Source: Neisseria dentiae (GTDB lineage: Bacteria > Pseudomonadota > Gammaproteobacteria > Burkholderiales > Neisseriaceae). Taken from it: a stretch of 64,000 bases of DNA. The position numbers and the translations under genes are program-made. This document shows, piece by piece, positions 44,871 to 54,879 of the stretch (its first letter is position 1; each line of letters begins with the position of its first letter). The DNA is taken from positions 434,001-498,000 of the forward strand of contig NZ_CP059570.1 in NCBI RefSeq assembly GCF_014055005.1. The letters run 5' to 3'. The notes below the pieces were generated by a model. The model had not been told where the DNA came from. It ran no database searches and was given only the letters and a program-made list of their open reading frames with translations.

Positions 44871-44979
44871 TTTGGTTGCAAAAGCAATGCAGACAGAGGC
44901 TTTTGCAAAAATCAAACATTTCAGACGGCCTGAAGGCAGTTTTGCAAAAGTCTCATATTTTTAATAAGCGGGAGTGAGT

Positions 44980-45594
44980 ATGGATTTATCAATGGCGGTA
45001 ATGATTTTGGCATCGGGGCTGATTCATATGTATGCGGGCGTGCTGCTGTTTTCGGGGCGCGACCGCCGCAACCCGTGGCAGAGCAAAGATAATGTGATTG
45101 CCAACACGCCCGACAAAAATATTTTTGCATCGGGCATTCTCTGCCTTTTGGCGGGCAGTTTCTGGATGATGCCGCTTTACTATCTGGCCAAGCTGCCCAC
45201 GTTTGCGGGCATGGTGGCGTTTATTTCTTTTGCCCTGTTTGTGCTGTCTTGCACCGTGTTCTATGTGGCCGCGGGCTTTGCGCTTTATGCGTATAAAAAA
45301 GACCAAACGGGCGGCAACCCCGTGCAAAACATCATCAAAATCTATGCGCTGGTTTATATTTTTTGGGCGGCGGTGTATTCGCTGGCCATGATGTCGCTGG
45401 GGCTTTCGGGTGTGTTGGCTATGAACGCCTTTCATTATCTGAGCCTGCCGCTGCCCGCGATTCTGATTATCCAGCTCGGTTTGGGCGTGAAATTGAGAAA
45501 AACGGCTTATTTCACGGATATATCCGGCACGCTGGCGGTGATGATGTCGCTGTTGTCCACCGTAAATATTATGGTGTCGAACCAGATTCAATAA
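44980..45594 (+). CDS. Predicted six-helix inner-membrane protein
   Basis: A 204-residue protein with about six membrane helices (1-18, 43-65, 70-98, 110-135, 140-160, 165-190) and a polar loop FSGRDRRNPWQSKDN between the first two. No family is recognised. ATG 44980 is chosen over GTG 44974 because GGAG lies five bases upstream. A long terminator follows. No function is proposed. Confidence 0.72.
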   Translation: MDLSMAVMILASGLIHMYAGVLLFSGRDRRNPWQSKDNVIANTPDKNIFASGILCLLAGSFWMMPLYYLAKLPTFAGMVAFISFALFVLSCTVFYVAAGFALYAYKKDQTGGNPVQNIIKIYALVYIFWAAVYSLAMMSLGLSGVLAMNAFHYLSLPLPAILIIQLGLGVKLRKTAYFTDISGTLAVMMSLLSTVNIMVSNQIQ

Positions 45595-45606
45595 AAACCG
45601 CTTTTG

Positions 45607-45653
45607 AAAGCACAGGCCGTCTGAATATGTTTCAGACAGCCTGTGCTTTTTTA
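45607..45653 (+). terminator. DUS-based terminator with T-run
   Basis: Arms of 19 bases (45607-45625 and 45631-45649) pair with one mismatch, where one DUS is degenerate (TTCAGACAGCCT), and end in TTTT. A good intrinsic terminator. Confidence 0.75.
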
Positions 45654-45654
45654 A

Positions 45655-46015
45655 AAACAGCTTGGTTAAGCTTTGAGTTCTAAATAATCATAATAATCTG
45701 TTTTAACGGCATCTTTTAAATTCATAAATTCATTATATTTAAATATGAATGAAAAATAATCATTTTAAAATAAGTATTAAAATTTAAAAATCTATTTAAT
45801 AAATAAATTAATCTATCTAACAAAATCATTTTAAAAAGAAATTTTTGAAAATTTTCTATGCTTTTTGTTTGTCAGAGTAGGGTAGTGTTCGTCATATTCA
45901 ATAGCTTTTCACTTTCAAACATGGGGAAATGAATTGCTAATTTCAATTTTCAAACTTGAACCTTGGCGGCAGTTTCTGTTAGGGTAAAAAACAGTTAACC
46001 CGCTAGAAGATTGAA
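45655..46015. other. AT-rich intergenic tract upstream of proV
   Basis: 360 bases with much higher A/T than the surroundings, especially 45690-45860. No gene is seen. TTGAAC at 45956 with TAGGGT at 45980 is a weak promoter candidate. The region probably holds osmotic or general regulation of proVWX, or is of foreign origin. Confidence 0.5.
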
Positions 46016-47221
46016 ATGACTGAAAAATCCACGGCCAAACTCACGGTTAGAAATCTTTACAAGATTTTCGGCCCGCATCCGAAAGCGGCACTCAAGCTGC
46101 ACGGCAAGGGTTTGTCGAAAGAGGAAATTTTTGCCGAAACCGGCAGCACGGTGGCGGTGGCCGATGTGAATCTGGAAATCTACGAAGGCGAGATTTTCGT
46201 GATTATGGGTTTGTCCGGCTCCGGCAAATCCACGCTGGTGCGCCTGTTCAACCGCTTAATCGAACCCAGCGGCGGCCAGGTGCTGATCGACGGTGAAGAT
46301 GTGGTGGCGATGGACGACGCGCGGTTGCGCCAAGTGCGCCGCGAAAAAATCAGCATGGTGTTCCAATCGTTTGCGCTGATGCCGCATCTGACCAACCGCC
46401 GCAACGTGGCGTTCGGGTTGGAGATGGCGGGCGTGGCGGAGGCCGAACGCAACGGGCGGGCGCAGGCGGCTTTGGAGCAGGTGGGCTTGGGTGCCTACGG
46501 CGACAGCTACCCCGACGAATTGTCGGGCGGTATGTGCCAGCGGGTGGGCTTGGCGCGCGCGCTGGCGAACAATCCGGCCATTTTGCTGATGGACGAGGCG
46601 TTTTCGGCGCTCGACCCGCTGATACGCACCGAAATGCAGGACGAGCTGATTAACCTTCAGGCGCATGAAAAGCGCACCATCGTGTTTATTTCGCACGATC
46701 TCGACGAAGCGATGCGCATCGGCAACCGTATCGCCATCATGCAGGGCGGCAGCGTGGTGCAGGTGGGCACGCCCGACGAAATCCTGCGCCAACCCGCCAA
46801 CGATTATGTGCGCTCGTTTTTCAAAGAAGTGAACGTGTCGCAGGTTTATACCGCAGGCGATTTGGCGCGGCGCACGCAGTTGACCTTTCCGCACCGTGCA
46901 GGGCAGGACAATATGCGCAGCTTTTTGAAGCGCATGCGCGATCACGACCGCGAATACGGTTTCCTGCTCGACGATGAAAAGCATTTTGTCGGCGTGATTT
47001 CCGCCGATTCGCTGAAAGAGGCCATCAGCCGGCAGGAGCCTATCCGCGCCGCCGTACTGCCGGATTTAGCCGCCGTGAAGGCCGACACGCCGATACGCGA
47101 TATGCTCAATACCGCCGCCCAGTTTCCCTGCCCGGTGCCGGTAGTGGACGCGCAAGGCCGCCACATCGGCTCGGTGAGCAAGGTGGCGCTGCTGGAAACG
47201 CTAAGCCCGCCGGAAGAGTAG
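46016..47221 (+). CDS. proV: Glycine betaine/proline ABC transporter, ATP-binding subunit
   Basis: ATPase of an osmoprotectant importer on the cytoplasmic face. The 401-residue protein has Walker A GLSGSGKST (65-73), signature LSGGMCQRVGLARAL, Walker B ILLMDEAFSALDP and the switch histidine in FISHDLDEA. Two CBS domains follow (about 280-400). The signature position usually Q or R is cysteine (MCQR), which is uncommon. ATG 46016 with weak AGAAG. proW and proX follow on the same strand. Confidence 0.92.
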   Translation: MTEKSTAKLTVRNLYKIFGPHPKAALKLHGKGLSKEEIFAETGSTVAVADVNLEIYEGEIFVIMGLSGSGKSTLVRLFNRLIEPSGGQVLIDGEDVVAMDDARLRQVRREKISMVFQSFALMPHLTNRRNVAFGLEMAGVAEAERNGRAQAALEQVGLGAYGDSYPDELSGGMCQRVGLARALANNPAILLMDEAFSALDPLIRTEMQDELINLQAHEKRTIVFISHDLDEAMRIGNRIAIMQGGSVVQVGTPDEILRQPANDYVRSFFKEVNVSQVYTAGDLARRTQLTFPHRAGQDNMRSFLKRMRDHDREYGFLLDDEKHFVGVISADSLKEAISRQEPIRAAVLPDLAAVKADTPIRDMLNTAAQFPCPVPVVDAQGRHIGSVSKVALLETLSPPEE

Positions 47222-47404
47222 GCGGGCGGCTTGCAGCGGCTCAATACAGATATACCGTTAAGGCGGCAGGTTTTCAGGCCGCCTGAACCGGACTTTTCAG
47301 ACGGCCTTTTCTAACAACAAACATCCGGTCCGTATCTGCCCTCAGGGCGCGTCTTACCACATTTATCCCGCACAATAACAACCCCGTTCAGAAAGGATAC
47401 CGCC

Positions 47405-48436
47405 ATGCCGGCCGACAATCCTTGGGGCACCGCCCCGCAAACCGCCGCCGAAAGCGCCTCAGCCGCTTCGGCCCCCGCCACCGACACGGCCGCCGCGCTT
47501 TCCGCCGGCCAAGCCGACGGCCAGCCGTTTTCGTGGTTGCAGCCGTTCGACCATGCACGCATTCCGCTCGACCGTTGGGTGGAACAGCTGATCGCGTGGG
47601 TAGTGCAGCATTTCCGCGGCTTTTTCACCGCCGTCAAAGCACCGATCGATTGGACTTTAACCACCATCGAAGGGGCGTTGCAGGCCGTGCCGCCGCTGGT
47701 GTTGATTGCCGTGCTGGCGCTCTTGGCGTGGCAGCTTGCCGGCAAAAAGCTGGCGCTAGGCACCTTGGCGGGCATGCTGTTTATCGGCCTGATCGGCGCG
47801 TGGCAAGAAACCGTTACCACTTTGTCGCTGGTGCTGACCGCCGTGCTGTTCTGCATGTTGATCGGCATTCCCGCCGGCATTGCGATGGCGCGCAGCGAAA
47901 AAATCGCCAGGGTACTGCGGCCGCTGCTGGACGCGATGCAGACCACGCCCGCGTTTGTGTATCTGGTGCCGATTGTGATGCTGTTCGGCATCGGCAACGT
48001 GCCCGGGGTGGTTGTAACGATTATTTTCGCCGTGCCGCCGGTTATCCGCCTCACCAACCTAGGTATACGCCAAGTGCCGGAAGACTTAATCGAAGCCGCA
48101 CATTCGTTCGGCGCCGATGCCAAACAAATGCTGTTTAAAGTGCAACTACCGCTGGCCATGCCCACCATCATGGCGGGCGTGAACCAAACGCTGATGCTCA
48201 GCCTGTCGATGGTAGTGATCGCCTCGATGATTTCGGTGGGCGGCTTGGGGCTGATGGTGCTGCGCGGCATCGGCCGCTTGGACATCGGCTTAGCTTCCAT
48301 CGGCGGCTTGGGTATAGTGATTATGGCGATTGTGCTCGACCGCATGACACAATCGCTGGGGCAGAGCAGCCGCAGCAGGGGCGAGCGTTGGTACCGCACC
48401 GGCCCCGTCGGCCTGTTTAAAGGCAAAACCGCTTAA
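47405..48436 (+). CDS. proW: Glycine betaine/proline ABC transporter permease
   Basis: A 343-residue inner-membrane subunit. The N-terminus (1-45) is Ala/Ser-rich, then helices begin near 100. The EAA loop IEAAHSFGADAKQMLFKVQLPLAMP (in part) and QTTPAFVYLVP are typical of ProW/OpuAB. GAAAGGATAC ahead of the ATG. The 183-base gap to proV holds DUS copies, one degenerate (AGGCCGCCTGAA), so an internal terminator or promoter is possible. Confidence 0.93.
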   Translation: MPADNPWGTAPQTAAESASAASAPATDTAAALSAGQADGQPFSWLQPFDHARIPLDRWVEQLIAWVVQHFRGFFTAVKAPIDWTLTTIEGALQAVPPLVLIAVLALLAWQLAGKKLALGTLAGMLFIGLIGAWQETVTTLSLVLTAVLFCMLIGIPAGIAMARSEKIARVLRPLLDAMQTTPAFVYLVPIVMLFGIGNVPGVVVTIIFAVPPVIRLTNLGIRQVPEDLIEAAHSFGADAKQMLFKVQLPLAMPTIMAGVNQTLMLSLSMVVIASMISVGGLGLMVLRGIGRLDIGLASIGGLGIVIMAIVLDRMTQSLGQSSRSRGERWYRTGPVGLFKGKTA

Positions 48437-48549
48437 CCGTGAATATTTTCTTTTCAGACGGCCTTACGCCGCCGACACCGCTCAGGCCGTCTGAAAAAAG
48501 AGTTTTGCCCGCTGTTTGCAACCGTTCAACCAACCCAAAGGAGTACGCC

Positions 48550-49594
48550 ATGACCCCCCGTTCCAACCGCATCCTTCCCGCCGTTCTGCTCACCCTCGCG
48601 CTGGCCGCCTGCGGGCAGCAGCAAAGCGCAGAGTAGGCGGCAACCGCATCCGCACCGGCCGCGCCGGCGGCCAAAGCCAGCCCGGCAAAGGCGTGAGCGT
48701 GCAGGCGCTGCAAAGCCCGCTTTCCGAAGAAAGCTTCCAAACGCTGGTGGTCAACAGCCTGCTCAAAGAGCTAGGCTACGACGTGAAGCCCGTGAAAGAA
48801 GTGGATTACAGCGCCGCCTACACCGCCGTGGCCAACGGCGACGGCACGTTTTTGGCGGTCAACTGGGATCCGCTGCACAACGAAATGTATAAAAACGCCG
48901 GCGGCGACGGCAAGTTTTACCGCGAAGGCAACTACATCACCGGCGCCGCACAAGGTTATTTAATCGACAAAAAACTGCCGACCAACACAAAATCACCAAC
49001 CTTGGGCAATTTAAAGACCCCGCCATCGCCAAACTGTTCGACACCGACGGCGACGGCAAAGCCGACCTCACCGGCTGCCAGGCAGGCTGGGGCTGCGAAG
49101 CGGCCATCGAATACCAGCTCGACGCCTATAAACTGCGCGACCGCATCACCCACAAACAGGGTCAATACGCCGCGATTATTTCCGACACCATCGCCCGTTA
49201 TAAAGAAGGCAAGCCCGTGTTTTACTACACTTGGACGCCGTATTGGGTGTCCGGCAAACTCGTGCCCGGCAAAGACGTTGTGTGGCTGCAAGTGCCTTCC
49301 AGCGCCAACCCCGAAAACCAGGACACCACCGCGCCCGACGGTAAAAACTACGGTTTTGCCGTCAACAACGAGCGTATCGTTGCCAACAAAGCCTTCGCCG
49401 AGGCCAACCCCGCCGCCGCCAAACTGTTTGCCGTGGCGCAACTGCCGATTGCCGACGTGAACGCCGAAAACACCCTGATCAGCGACGGCGAAAGCAAACC
49501 CGAACAAATCCAGCGGCACGCCGACAACTGGATCAAAGCCAACCGCACCACCGTCGACAAATGGCTGGAAGAAGCGCGCGCCGCTGCGAAATAA
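48550..49594 (+). pseudogene. proX: Glycine betaine-binding lipoprotein gene proX, broken
   Basis: A periplasmic substrate-binding protein gene with three lesions. It starts well (AAAGGAG, ATG 48550, lipobox LAAC), but TAG at 48634-48636 stops it after 28 residues. The same frame continues as a linker rich in Ala and Pro, then loses one base near 48681 (CCC), after which GVSVQALQSPLSEESFQTL follows. A second loss in the A6 run at 48969-48974 shifts to the frame ending WLEEARAAAK. The three frames join into one ProX-like sequence with aromatic binding residues (NWDPLHNEMY, YTWTPYW). If the sequence is right, the transporter lacks its binding protein. Confidence 0.85.
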
Positions 49595-49640
49595 CGGTTC
49601 GGCCGCATTAATATAGCGTCGATCAACTTAAGAAAGTACA

Positions 49641-49718
49641 CGTCATACTCGGGCTTGACCCGAGTATCTCTTTTTTTTCTAAAACAAACAGATGCTCGGG
49701 TCAAGCCCGAGCATGACG
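49641..49718. repeat. NIME-like repeat
   Basis: CGTCATACTCGGGCTTGACC and inverse end GGTCAAGCCCGAGCATGACG around an AT-rich core, behind proX. Confidence 0.75.
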
Positions 49719-49745
49719 CAAGTGTTTTAAGGTATTGAAAAAAAA

Positions 49746-49780
49746 TTTTGCAAAGGTCTCAGGCCGAGACCTTTGCAAAA
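49746..49780. repeat. Palindromic junction of two repeat ends
   Basis: TTTTGCAAAGGTCTC, AGGCC, GAGACCTTTGCAAAA: perfect 15-bp arms around a 5-base AGGCC. It looks like the right end of one element and the left end of the next sharing one target duplication. Confidence 0.75.
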
Positions 49781-49809
49781 TTCAACACCCCCCTGAAAAA
49801 TCTGATTTC

Positions 49810-49963
49810 CGTCATTAGCTTCGCAAGTCCGCTGTGCTCCCCCCGCGCAGGCGGGAATCCAGACGCTTGGCATTCAAGTATTTGTTTAATCAATACTTCA
49901 ATATTTCCATCTGGATTCCCGCCTGCGCGGGGGGAGCACAGCGGACTTGCGAAGCTAATGACG
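49810..49963. repeat. Perfect 54-bp inverted repeat with 46-base loop
   Basis: Arms 49810-49863 and 49910-49963 are exact complements. Each is a NIME end (CGTCATT...CGCGCAGGCGGGAATCC) with the same 24-25 base insertion AGCTTCGCAAGTCCGCTGTG (and a few more bases) between CGTCATT and the dRS3 core. Confidence 0.9.
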
Positions 49964-50013
49964 GGATTTAAACATTTCAGACGGCCTGTTTTCTTTTTTT
50001 GAAAGCAAATATT

Positions 50014-50850
50014 TTAGTTGGAAGCAAACGTATTGCATTGGTTGATGTCGCCGCCCTGCATACCGCGCTTGAACCATTCCATGCGCTGGGCAGACGAGCC
50101 GTGGGTGAAACTGTCGGGCACGGCATAGCCTTGCGCCTGTTGTTGCAGGCGGTCGTCGCCCACTGCTTCGGCGGCGGCCACGGCTTCTTCGATGTCGCCC
50201 TCTTCAAACAGTTTCTGGTTAACGGCGTAATGCGCCCAAATGCCGGCAAAGCAGTCGGCCTGCAATTCGAGCTTCACCGAAAGCGCGTTGGCCTGCGTTT
50301 TGCCCACGCTCTGCTGTGCCTGGTTCACCTGCGGCAGAATGCCGAGCAGGTTTTGCACATGGTGGCCGACTTCGTGGGCGATCACATAGGCAAACGCTGC
50401 ATCACCCGCTGCACCGAGTTTTTTGCGCATATCTTCATAGAACGATAAATCCAAATACACTTTGCGGTCGGCAGGGCAGTAAAACGGCCCCATCGCCGCT
50501 TGGCCGGTGCCGCAGGCGGTTTGGGTGCCGGCGGTGTAGAGCACCAGCGTGGCGGGTGTGTAGCGGCTGCCGCGTTTGCTGAAATAATCGGCCCACACGG
50601 CTTCGGTGTCGGCCAGCACCACGCGCGAAAGCTCGTTCAGTTGGGCTTCCTGCTCGCTGCTGAGTGAAGACTGTTGTGCGGCGGTGCCGATTTGCGGCGT
50701 GCCGACAACGCCGGATAAATCCACGCCGTAATAAGCACCCACCAGCAAAATGATGATGCCGATGATGCCGGTGCCTTTGCCGCCGATGCGGCTGCCCTGG
50801 CCGCGGCGGTCTTCTACGTTAGAGCTTTGTTTTCTTCCTTGCCAGCGCAT
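50014..50850 (-). CDS. Neutral zinc metallopeptidase, YpfJ family
   Basis: A 278-residue membrane-anchored zinc peptidase. An arginine-rich N-terminus (MRWQGRKQSSNVEDRRG) precedes one membrane helix (about 30-48). The zinc site is HEVGHH with the third ligand region ELQADCFAG. C-terminal HGSSAQRMEWFKRGM is the usual family signature. ATG 50850 is chosen because the upstream frame is not conserved. Target unknown. Confidence 0.9.
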   Translation of the reverse strand: MRWQGRKQSSNVEDRRGQGSRIGGKGTGIIGIIILLVGAYYGVDLSGVVGTPQIGTAAQQSSLSSEQEAQLNELSRVVLADTEAVWADYFSKRGSRYTPATLVLYTAGTQTACGTGQAAMGPFYCPADRKVYLDLSFYEDMRKKLGAAGDAAFAYVIAHEVGHHVQNLLGILPQVNQAQQSVGKTQANALSVKLELQADCFAGIWAHYAVNQKLFEEGDIEEAVAAAEAVGDDRLQQQAQGYAVPDSFTHGSSAQRMEWFKRGMQGGDINQCNTFASN

Positions 50851-50950
50851 GGCCTGATTCCTTAGTCGGATAAAAAATATGGCGGCATTATACGCCAGCT
50901 TTGCGGGGCTTAAAGCGGCAGCGGGAAGGACGGCGGGATTTTTACACAAA

Positions 50951-50983
50951 AGGCCGTCTGAAAAACAACTTTTCAGACGGCCT
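50951..50983 (-). terminator. DUS inverted repeat behind the histidine kinase gene
   Basis: AGGCCGTCTGAAAA and TTTTCAGACGGCCT, between the kinase stop and the peptidase start. Confidence 0.65.
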
Positions 50984-50999
50984 CGATGCGGTTCGGCTT

Positions 51000-52037
51000 T
51001 TAACCGAACAACTGCTTCAAATCGGAAGATTTTCTGCGGTAAGGCAGGCGGATATCGACGCGGAAAATACCGTCGAGCTGGCGGCTTTTAATCACCGCAT
51101 CGTTGTCGTACATCAGCGCCAGGCGCTCTTTCAGGTTGCGCAGCGCCATAGAATTGCCTTTGTGGGGCTTGGCGTTTTCCTGGCTGTCGGTAGGCACATA
51201 GGGGTTTTCGATGCGGATATAGATCCAATGTTTCTGGCGCGTGGTCAGCACCGAAATGCAGCCGGGGCGGTGGGTGGATTCGATGCCGTGGAACACGGCG
51301 TTTTCCAGCAGGGGCTGCAACAGAAGGTGCGGCGTTTCGGCATCGTCGGGCGCGTGGTGCTGCCACATCACTTGCACGCGCGTGTGGCCCATGCGGATTT
51401 GCTCGATGGCGATGTATTCCTGCGCCCATTCGATTTCCTGCCCCAGCGTGCTGTTTTGGCTGCCGTCGCGCAGTTGGGCGCGGAACAGGTTGGCCAGGTT
51501 TTCGAGTAGGGTTTCCGCATCATAGGGGCGCAGGCGGATCAGGCTGATGGCGGCGTTGAGGCTGTTAAACAGAAAGTGCGGGCGGATGCGGGCGGTCAGC
51601 GCGCTCAAACGTGCTTCGGAAAGCGAGGGTGCCAGGCTGTAACGGCGCGAGGCTTCGGTGTACATAAACCCCAACGCAAAGAAATTAAACAGGAAAAAAT
51701 GCTGCCAAAACGACATACGCTCGCCCAATACCACATAATCCACCGCCACAAACACCAAAAGGTTGGAGAGGTGCACGATGGGCACGGCGAATCTGGATTC
51801 GGTAATGCGCGGTAGCGCGCTCGCCAGCACATAGCCTTTCACCAGAATCAGCAGCAGCGTGGGCGCCGCCCATGCCGCATTGTCGTAAACCTGCCTGAGA
51901 TAGCTTTCCGAAGAGTTATTGATCAGCGGAAACAGCAGCAGCCCCAGCATGCTCGTCAGCATCAGGCGCGAGATGGTGCCGAAATTGCGTAAATCGGGAA
52001 CTGCAAACCAAGAGTGTATTTGACGTATAATAGGCAT
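51000..52037 (-). CDS. LytS/AlgZ-type sensor histidine kinase
   Basis: A 345-residue membrane kinase of the HisKA_7TM/His_kinase (LytS) group. Four to six membrane helices occupy about 20-130. The phosphoacceptor is H154 in RIRPHFLFNSLNAAI. PLLENAVFHGI is the N-box, and NSMALRNLKERLALMY the late ATP lid. It resembles AlgZ/FimS of Pseudomonas, which likewise lies divergent from argH. Here the response regulator (AlgR) is not next to it. The start is 42 bases from argH. Confidence 0.88.
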   Translation of the reverse strand: MPIIRQIHSWFAVPDLRNFGTISRLMLTSMLGLLLFPLINNSSESYLRQVYDNAAWAAPTLLLILVKGYVLASALPRITESRFAVPIVHLSNLLVFVAVDYVVLGERMSFWQHFFLFNFFALGFMYTEASRRYSLAPSLSEARLSALTARIRPHFLFNSLNAAISLIRLRPYDAETLLENLANLFRAQLRDGSQNSTLGQEIEWAQEYIAIEQIRMGHTRVQVMWQHHAPDDAETPHLLLQPLLENAVFHGIESTHRPGCISVLTTRQKHWIYIRIENPYVPTDSQENAKPHKGNSMALRNLKERLALMYDNDAVIKSRQLDGIFRVDIRLPYRRKSSDLKQLFG

Positions 52038-52079
52038 CTTTACAACAAAACCCTAATAATGCGATAAGCGAGCGGACGA

Positions 52080-53480
<1,401 letters not shown>

Positions 53481-53490
53481 GCCGCCGCCG

Positions 53491-53525
53491 TTTCAGACGG
53501 CCTAAAATAAAACAGGCCGTCTGAA
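53491..53525. terminator. DUS inverted repeat between argH and era
   Basis: TTTCAGACGGCCT and AGGCCGTCTGAAA, 9-base loop, a few bases past the argH stop. Confidence 0.55.
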
Positions 53526-53545
53526 AAAAGCATGAAAGACAAGCT

Positions 53546-54466
53546 ATGAACGAAAACCTTTCCGAAAACCCGCCCGGCGCAAACGGATACCGTTGCGGTT
53601 TCGTGGCGATAGTGGGCCGCCCCAACGTGGGCAAATCCACGCTGATGAACCACTTAATCGGCCAGAAAATCAGCATCACCAGCAAAAAAGCGCAAACCAC
53701 CCGCCACAAAGTAACCGGCATCTACACCGACGACACCGCACAGTTTGTTTTCGTGGATACCCCGGGCTTTCAAACCGAACACCGCAACGCCCTGAACGAC
53801 CGCCTCAACCAAAACGTTACCGAAGCCATGGGCGGCGTGGATGCGGTGGTGTTCGTTGTCGAAGCCATGCGTTTCACCGAGGCCGACCGCCGCGTGATGC
53901 GCCTGCTGCCCAAGCATATTCCCGTGCTGCTGGTGGTGAACAAAATCGATTTGTCGAAAGCCAAATCAGCGCCCGAGCTGGCCGCCTTTATCGAAAAAGT
54001 GCGTGCCGAATTCGATTTTTCCGGCGTGGAAACCGTCAGCGCCAAACACGGGTTGGGTATCGCCCAACTGCTGCACGCGCTCAAGCCTTTTCTGCCCGAA
54101 GGGATACCGCTCTATCCCGAAGACATGGTTACCGACAAATCAAGCCGTTTTCTCGCCACCGAAATCGTGCGCGAAAAACTGTTCCGCTATTTGGGCGAAG
54201 AGCTGCCGTATGCCATGAACGTGGAAATCGAACAGTTTAAAGAAGAAAACGGCATCTGCCATATCTACATCGCGGTGCTGGTGGATAAAGAAAACCAAAA
54301 GCCCATCGTGATCGGCAAAGGCGGCGAAAAGCTGAAAAAAATATCCACCGAAGCCAGGTTGGATATGGAAAAACTGTTCGACTGCAAAGTGTTTTTAAAA
54401 GTGTGGGTGAAAGTGAAATCGGGTTGGGCCGACGACGTGCGCTTTTTAAACGAATTGGGCTTGTGA
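53546..54466 (+). CDS. era: GTPase Era
   Basis: A 306-residue GTPase that binds 16S rRNA and helps 30S assembly. G1 is GRPNVGKST (24-32), G3 DTPG, G4 NKID, and SAKHG is G5. The C-terminal KH domain includes VIGKGGEKLKKI. rnc, often its neighbour, is 6 kb away at 60248, so the common rnc-era operon is split here. ATG 53546 follows AAGACAAGCT (weak RBS). Confidence 0.96.
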   Translation: MNENLSENPPGANGYRCGFVAIVGRPNVGKSTLMNHLIGQKISITSKKAQTTRHKVTGIYTDDTAQFVFVDTPGFQTEHRNALNDRLNQNVTEAMGGVDAVVFVVEAMRFTEADRRVMRLLPKHIPVLLVVNKIDLSKAKSAPELAAFIEKVRAEFDFSGVETVSAKHGLGIAQLLHALKPFLPEGIPLYPEDMVTDKSSRFLATEIVREKLFRYLGEELPYAMNVEIEQFKEENGICHIYIAVLVDKENQKPIVIGKGGEKLKKISTEARLDMEKLFDCKVFLKVWVKVKSGWADDVRFLNELGL

Positions 54467-54513
54467 GTTTGAATAAAGGCGATATAGTTAAACTGTTTAC
54501 TTAATAACCACTC

Positions 54514-54545
54514 CGTCATACTCGGGCTTGGCCCGAGTATCTGTT
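54514..54545. repeat. Left part of a NIME-like repeat split by a MITE
   Basis: CGTCATACTCGGGCTTGGCC then CTGTT. The right part begins CTGTT at 54707 and ends GGTCAAGCCCGGGCATGACG near 54759. The MITE between is described separately. Confidence 0.8.
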
Positions 54546-54706
54546 GAGACCTTTGCAAAACCCCCATCTGCGGTGCATTTCTGCGTTGTGCGTTTATGCC
54601 CTTTAGGGTACTGCCCGCTCGCTTGCCTATCTACTTGATATGTCTGCGCTCGCTGTGCAGCTACGCCTTGAACTGCATCCGCATCTGAGGGTTTTGCAAA
54701 GGTCTC
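54546..54706. mobile_element. MITE-like element, family A, copy 3, inside a NIME
   Basis: 161 bp with ends GAGACCTTTGCAAAAC and GTTTTGCAAAGGTCTC. Perfect 5-bp target duplication CTGTT (54541-54545 and 54707-54711). It splits a NIME-type repeat cleanly. Compared with the other copies it has about 20 extra bases (CCCTTTAGGG region) in the core. Confidence 0.9.
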
Positions 54707-54783
54707 CTGTTATTTCTTTTGGAACAAAAAGATGCTCGGGTCAAGCCCGGGCATGACGCAGAGGTTTAAAGATGTTGAAAAGT

Positions 54784-54820
54784 ATTTTGCCAAGGTCTCA
54801 GGCCGATACCTTGGCAAAAT
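54784..54820. repeat. Second palindromic end-to-end junction
   Basis: ATTTTGCCAAGGTCTC, AGGCC, GATACCTTGGCAAAAT. Arms pair with one mismatch and share the same A-to-C change relative to the junction at 49746. Confidence 0.7.
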
Positions 54821-54825
54821 ACCTT

Positions 54826-54859
54826 AAGGCCGTCTGAAAAATATATTTCAGACGGCCTT
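54826..54859 (-). terminator. DUS inverted-repeat terminator behind purK
   Basis: AAGGCCGTCTGAAA and its complement around a short AT loop, 20 bases past the purK stop. Confidence 0.7.
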
Positions 54860-54879
54860 CGGCTTTTCATACACGCGCT

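Noticed and set aside
48516..49460. 314-codon open frame across proX as an intact gene
   Set aside because: Only its middle part is ProX-like; both ends are out of frame, so the gene is a pseudogene.
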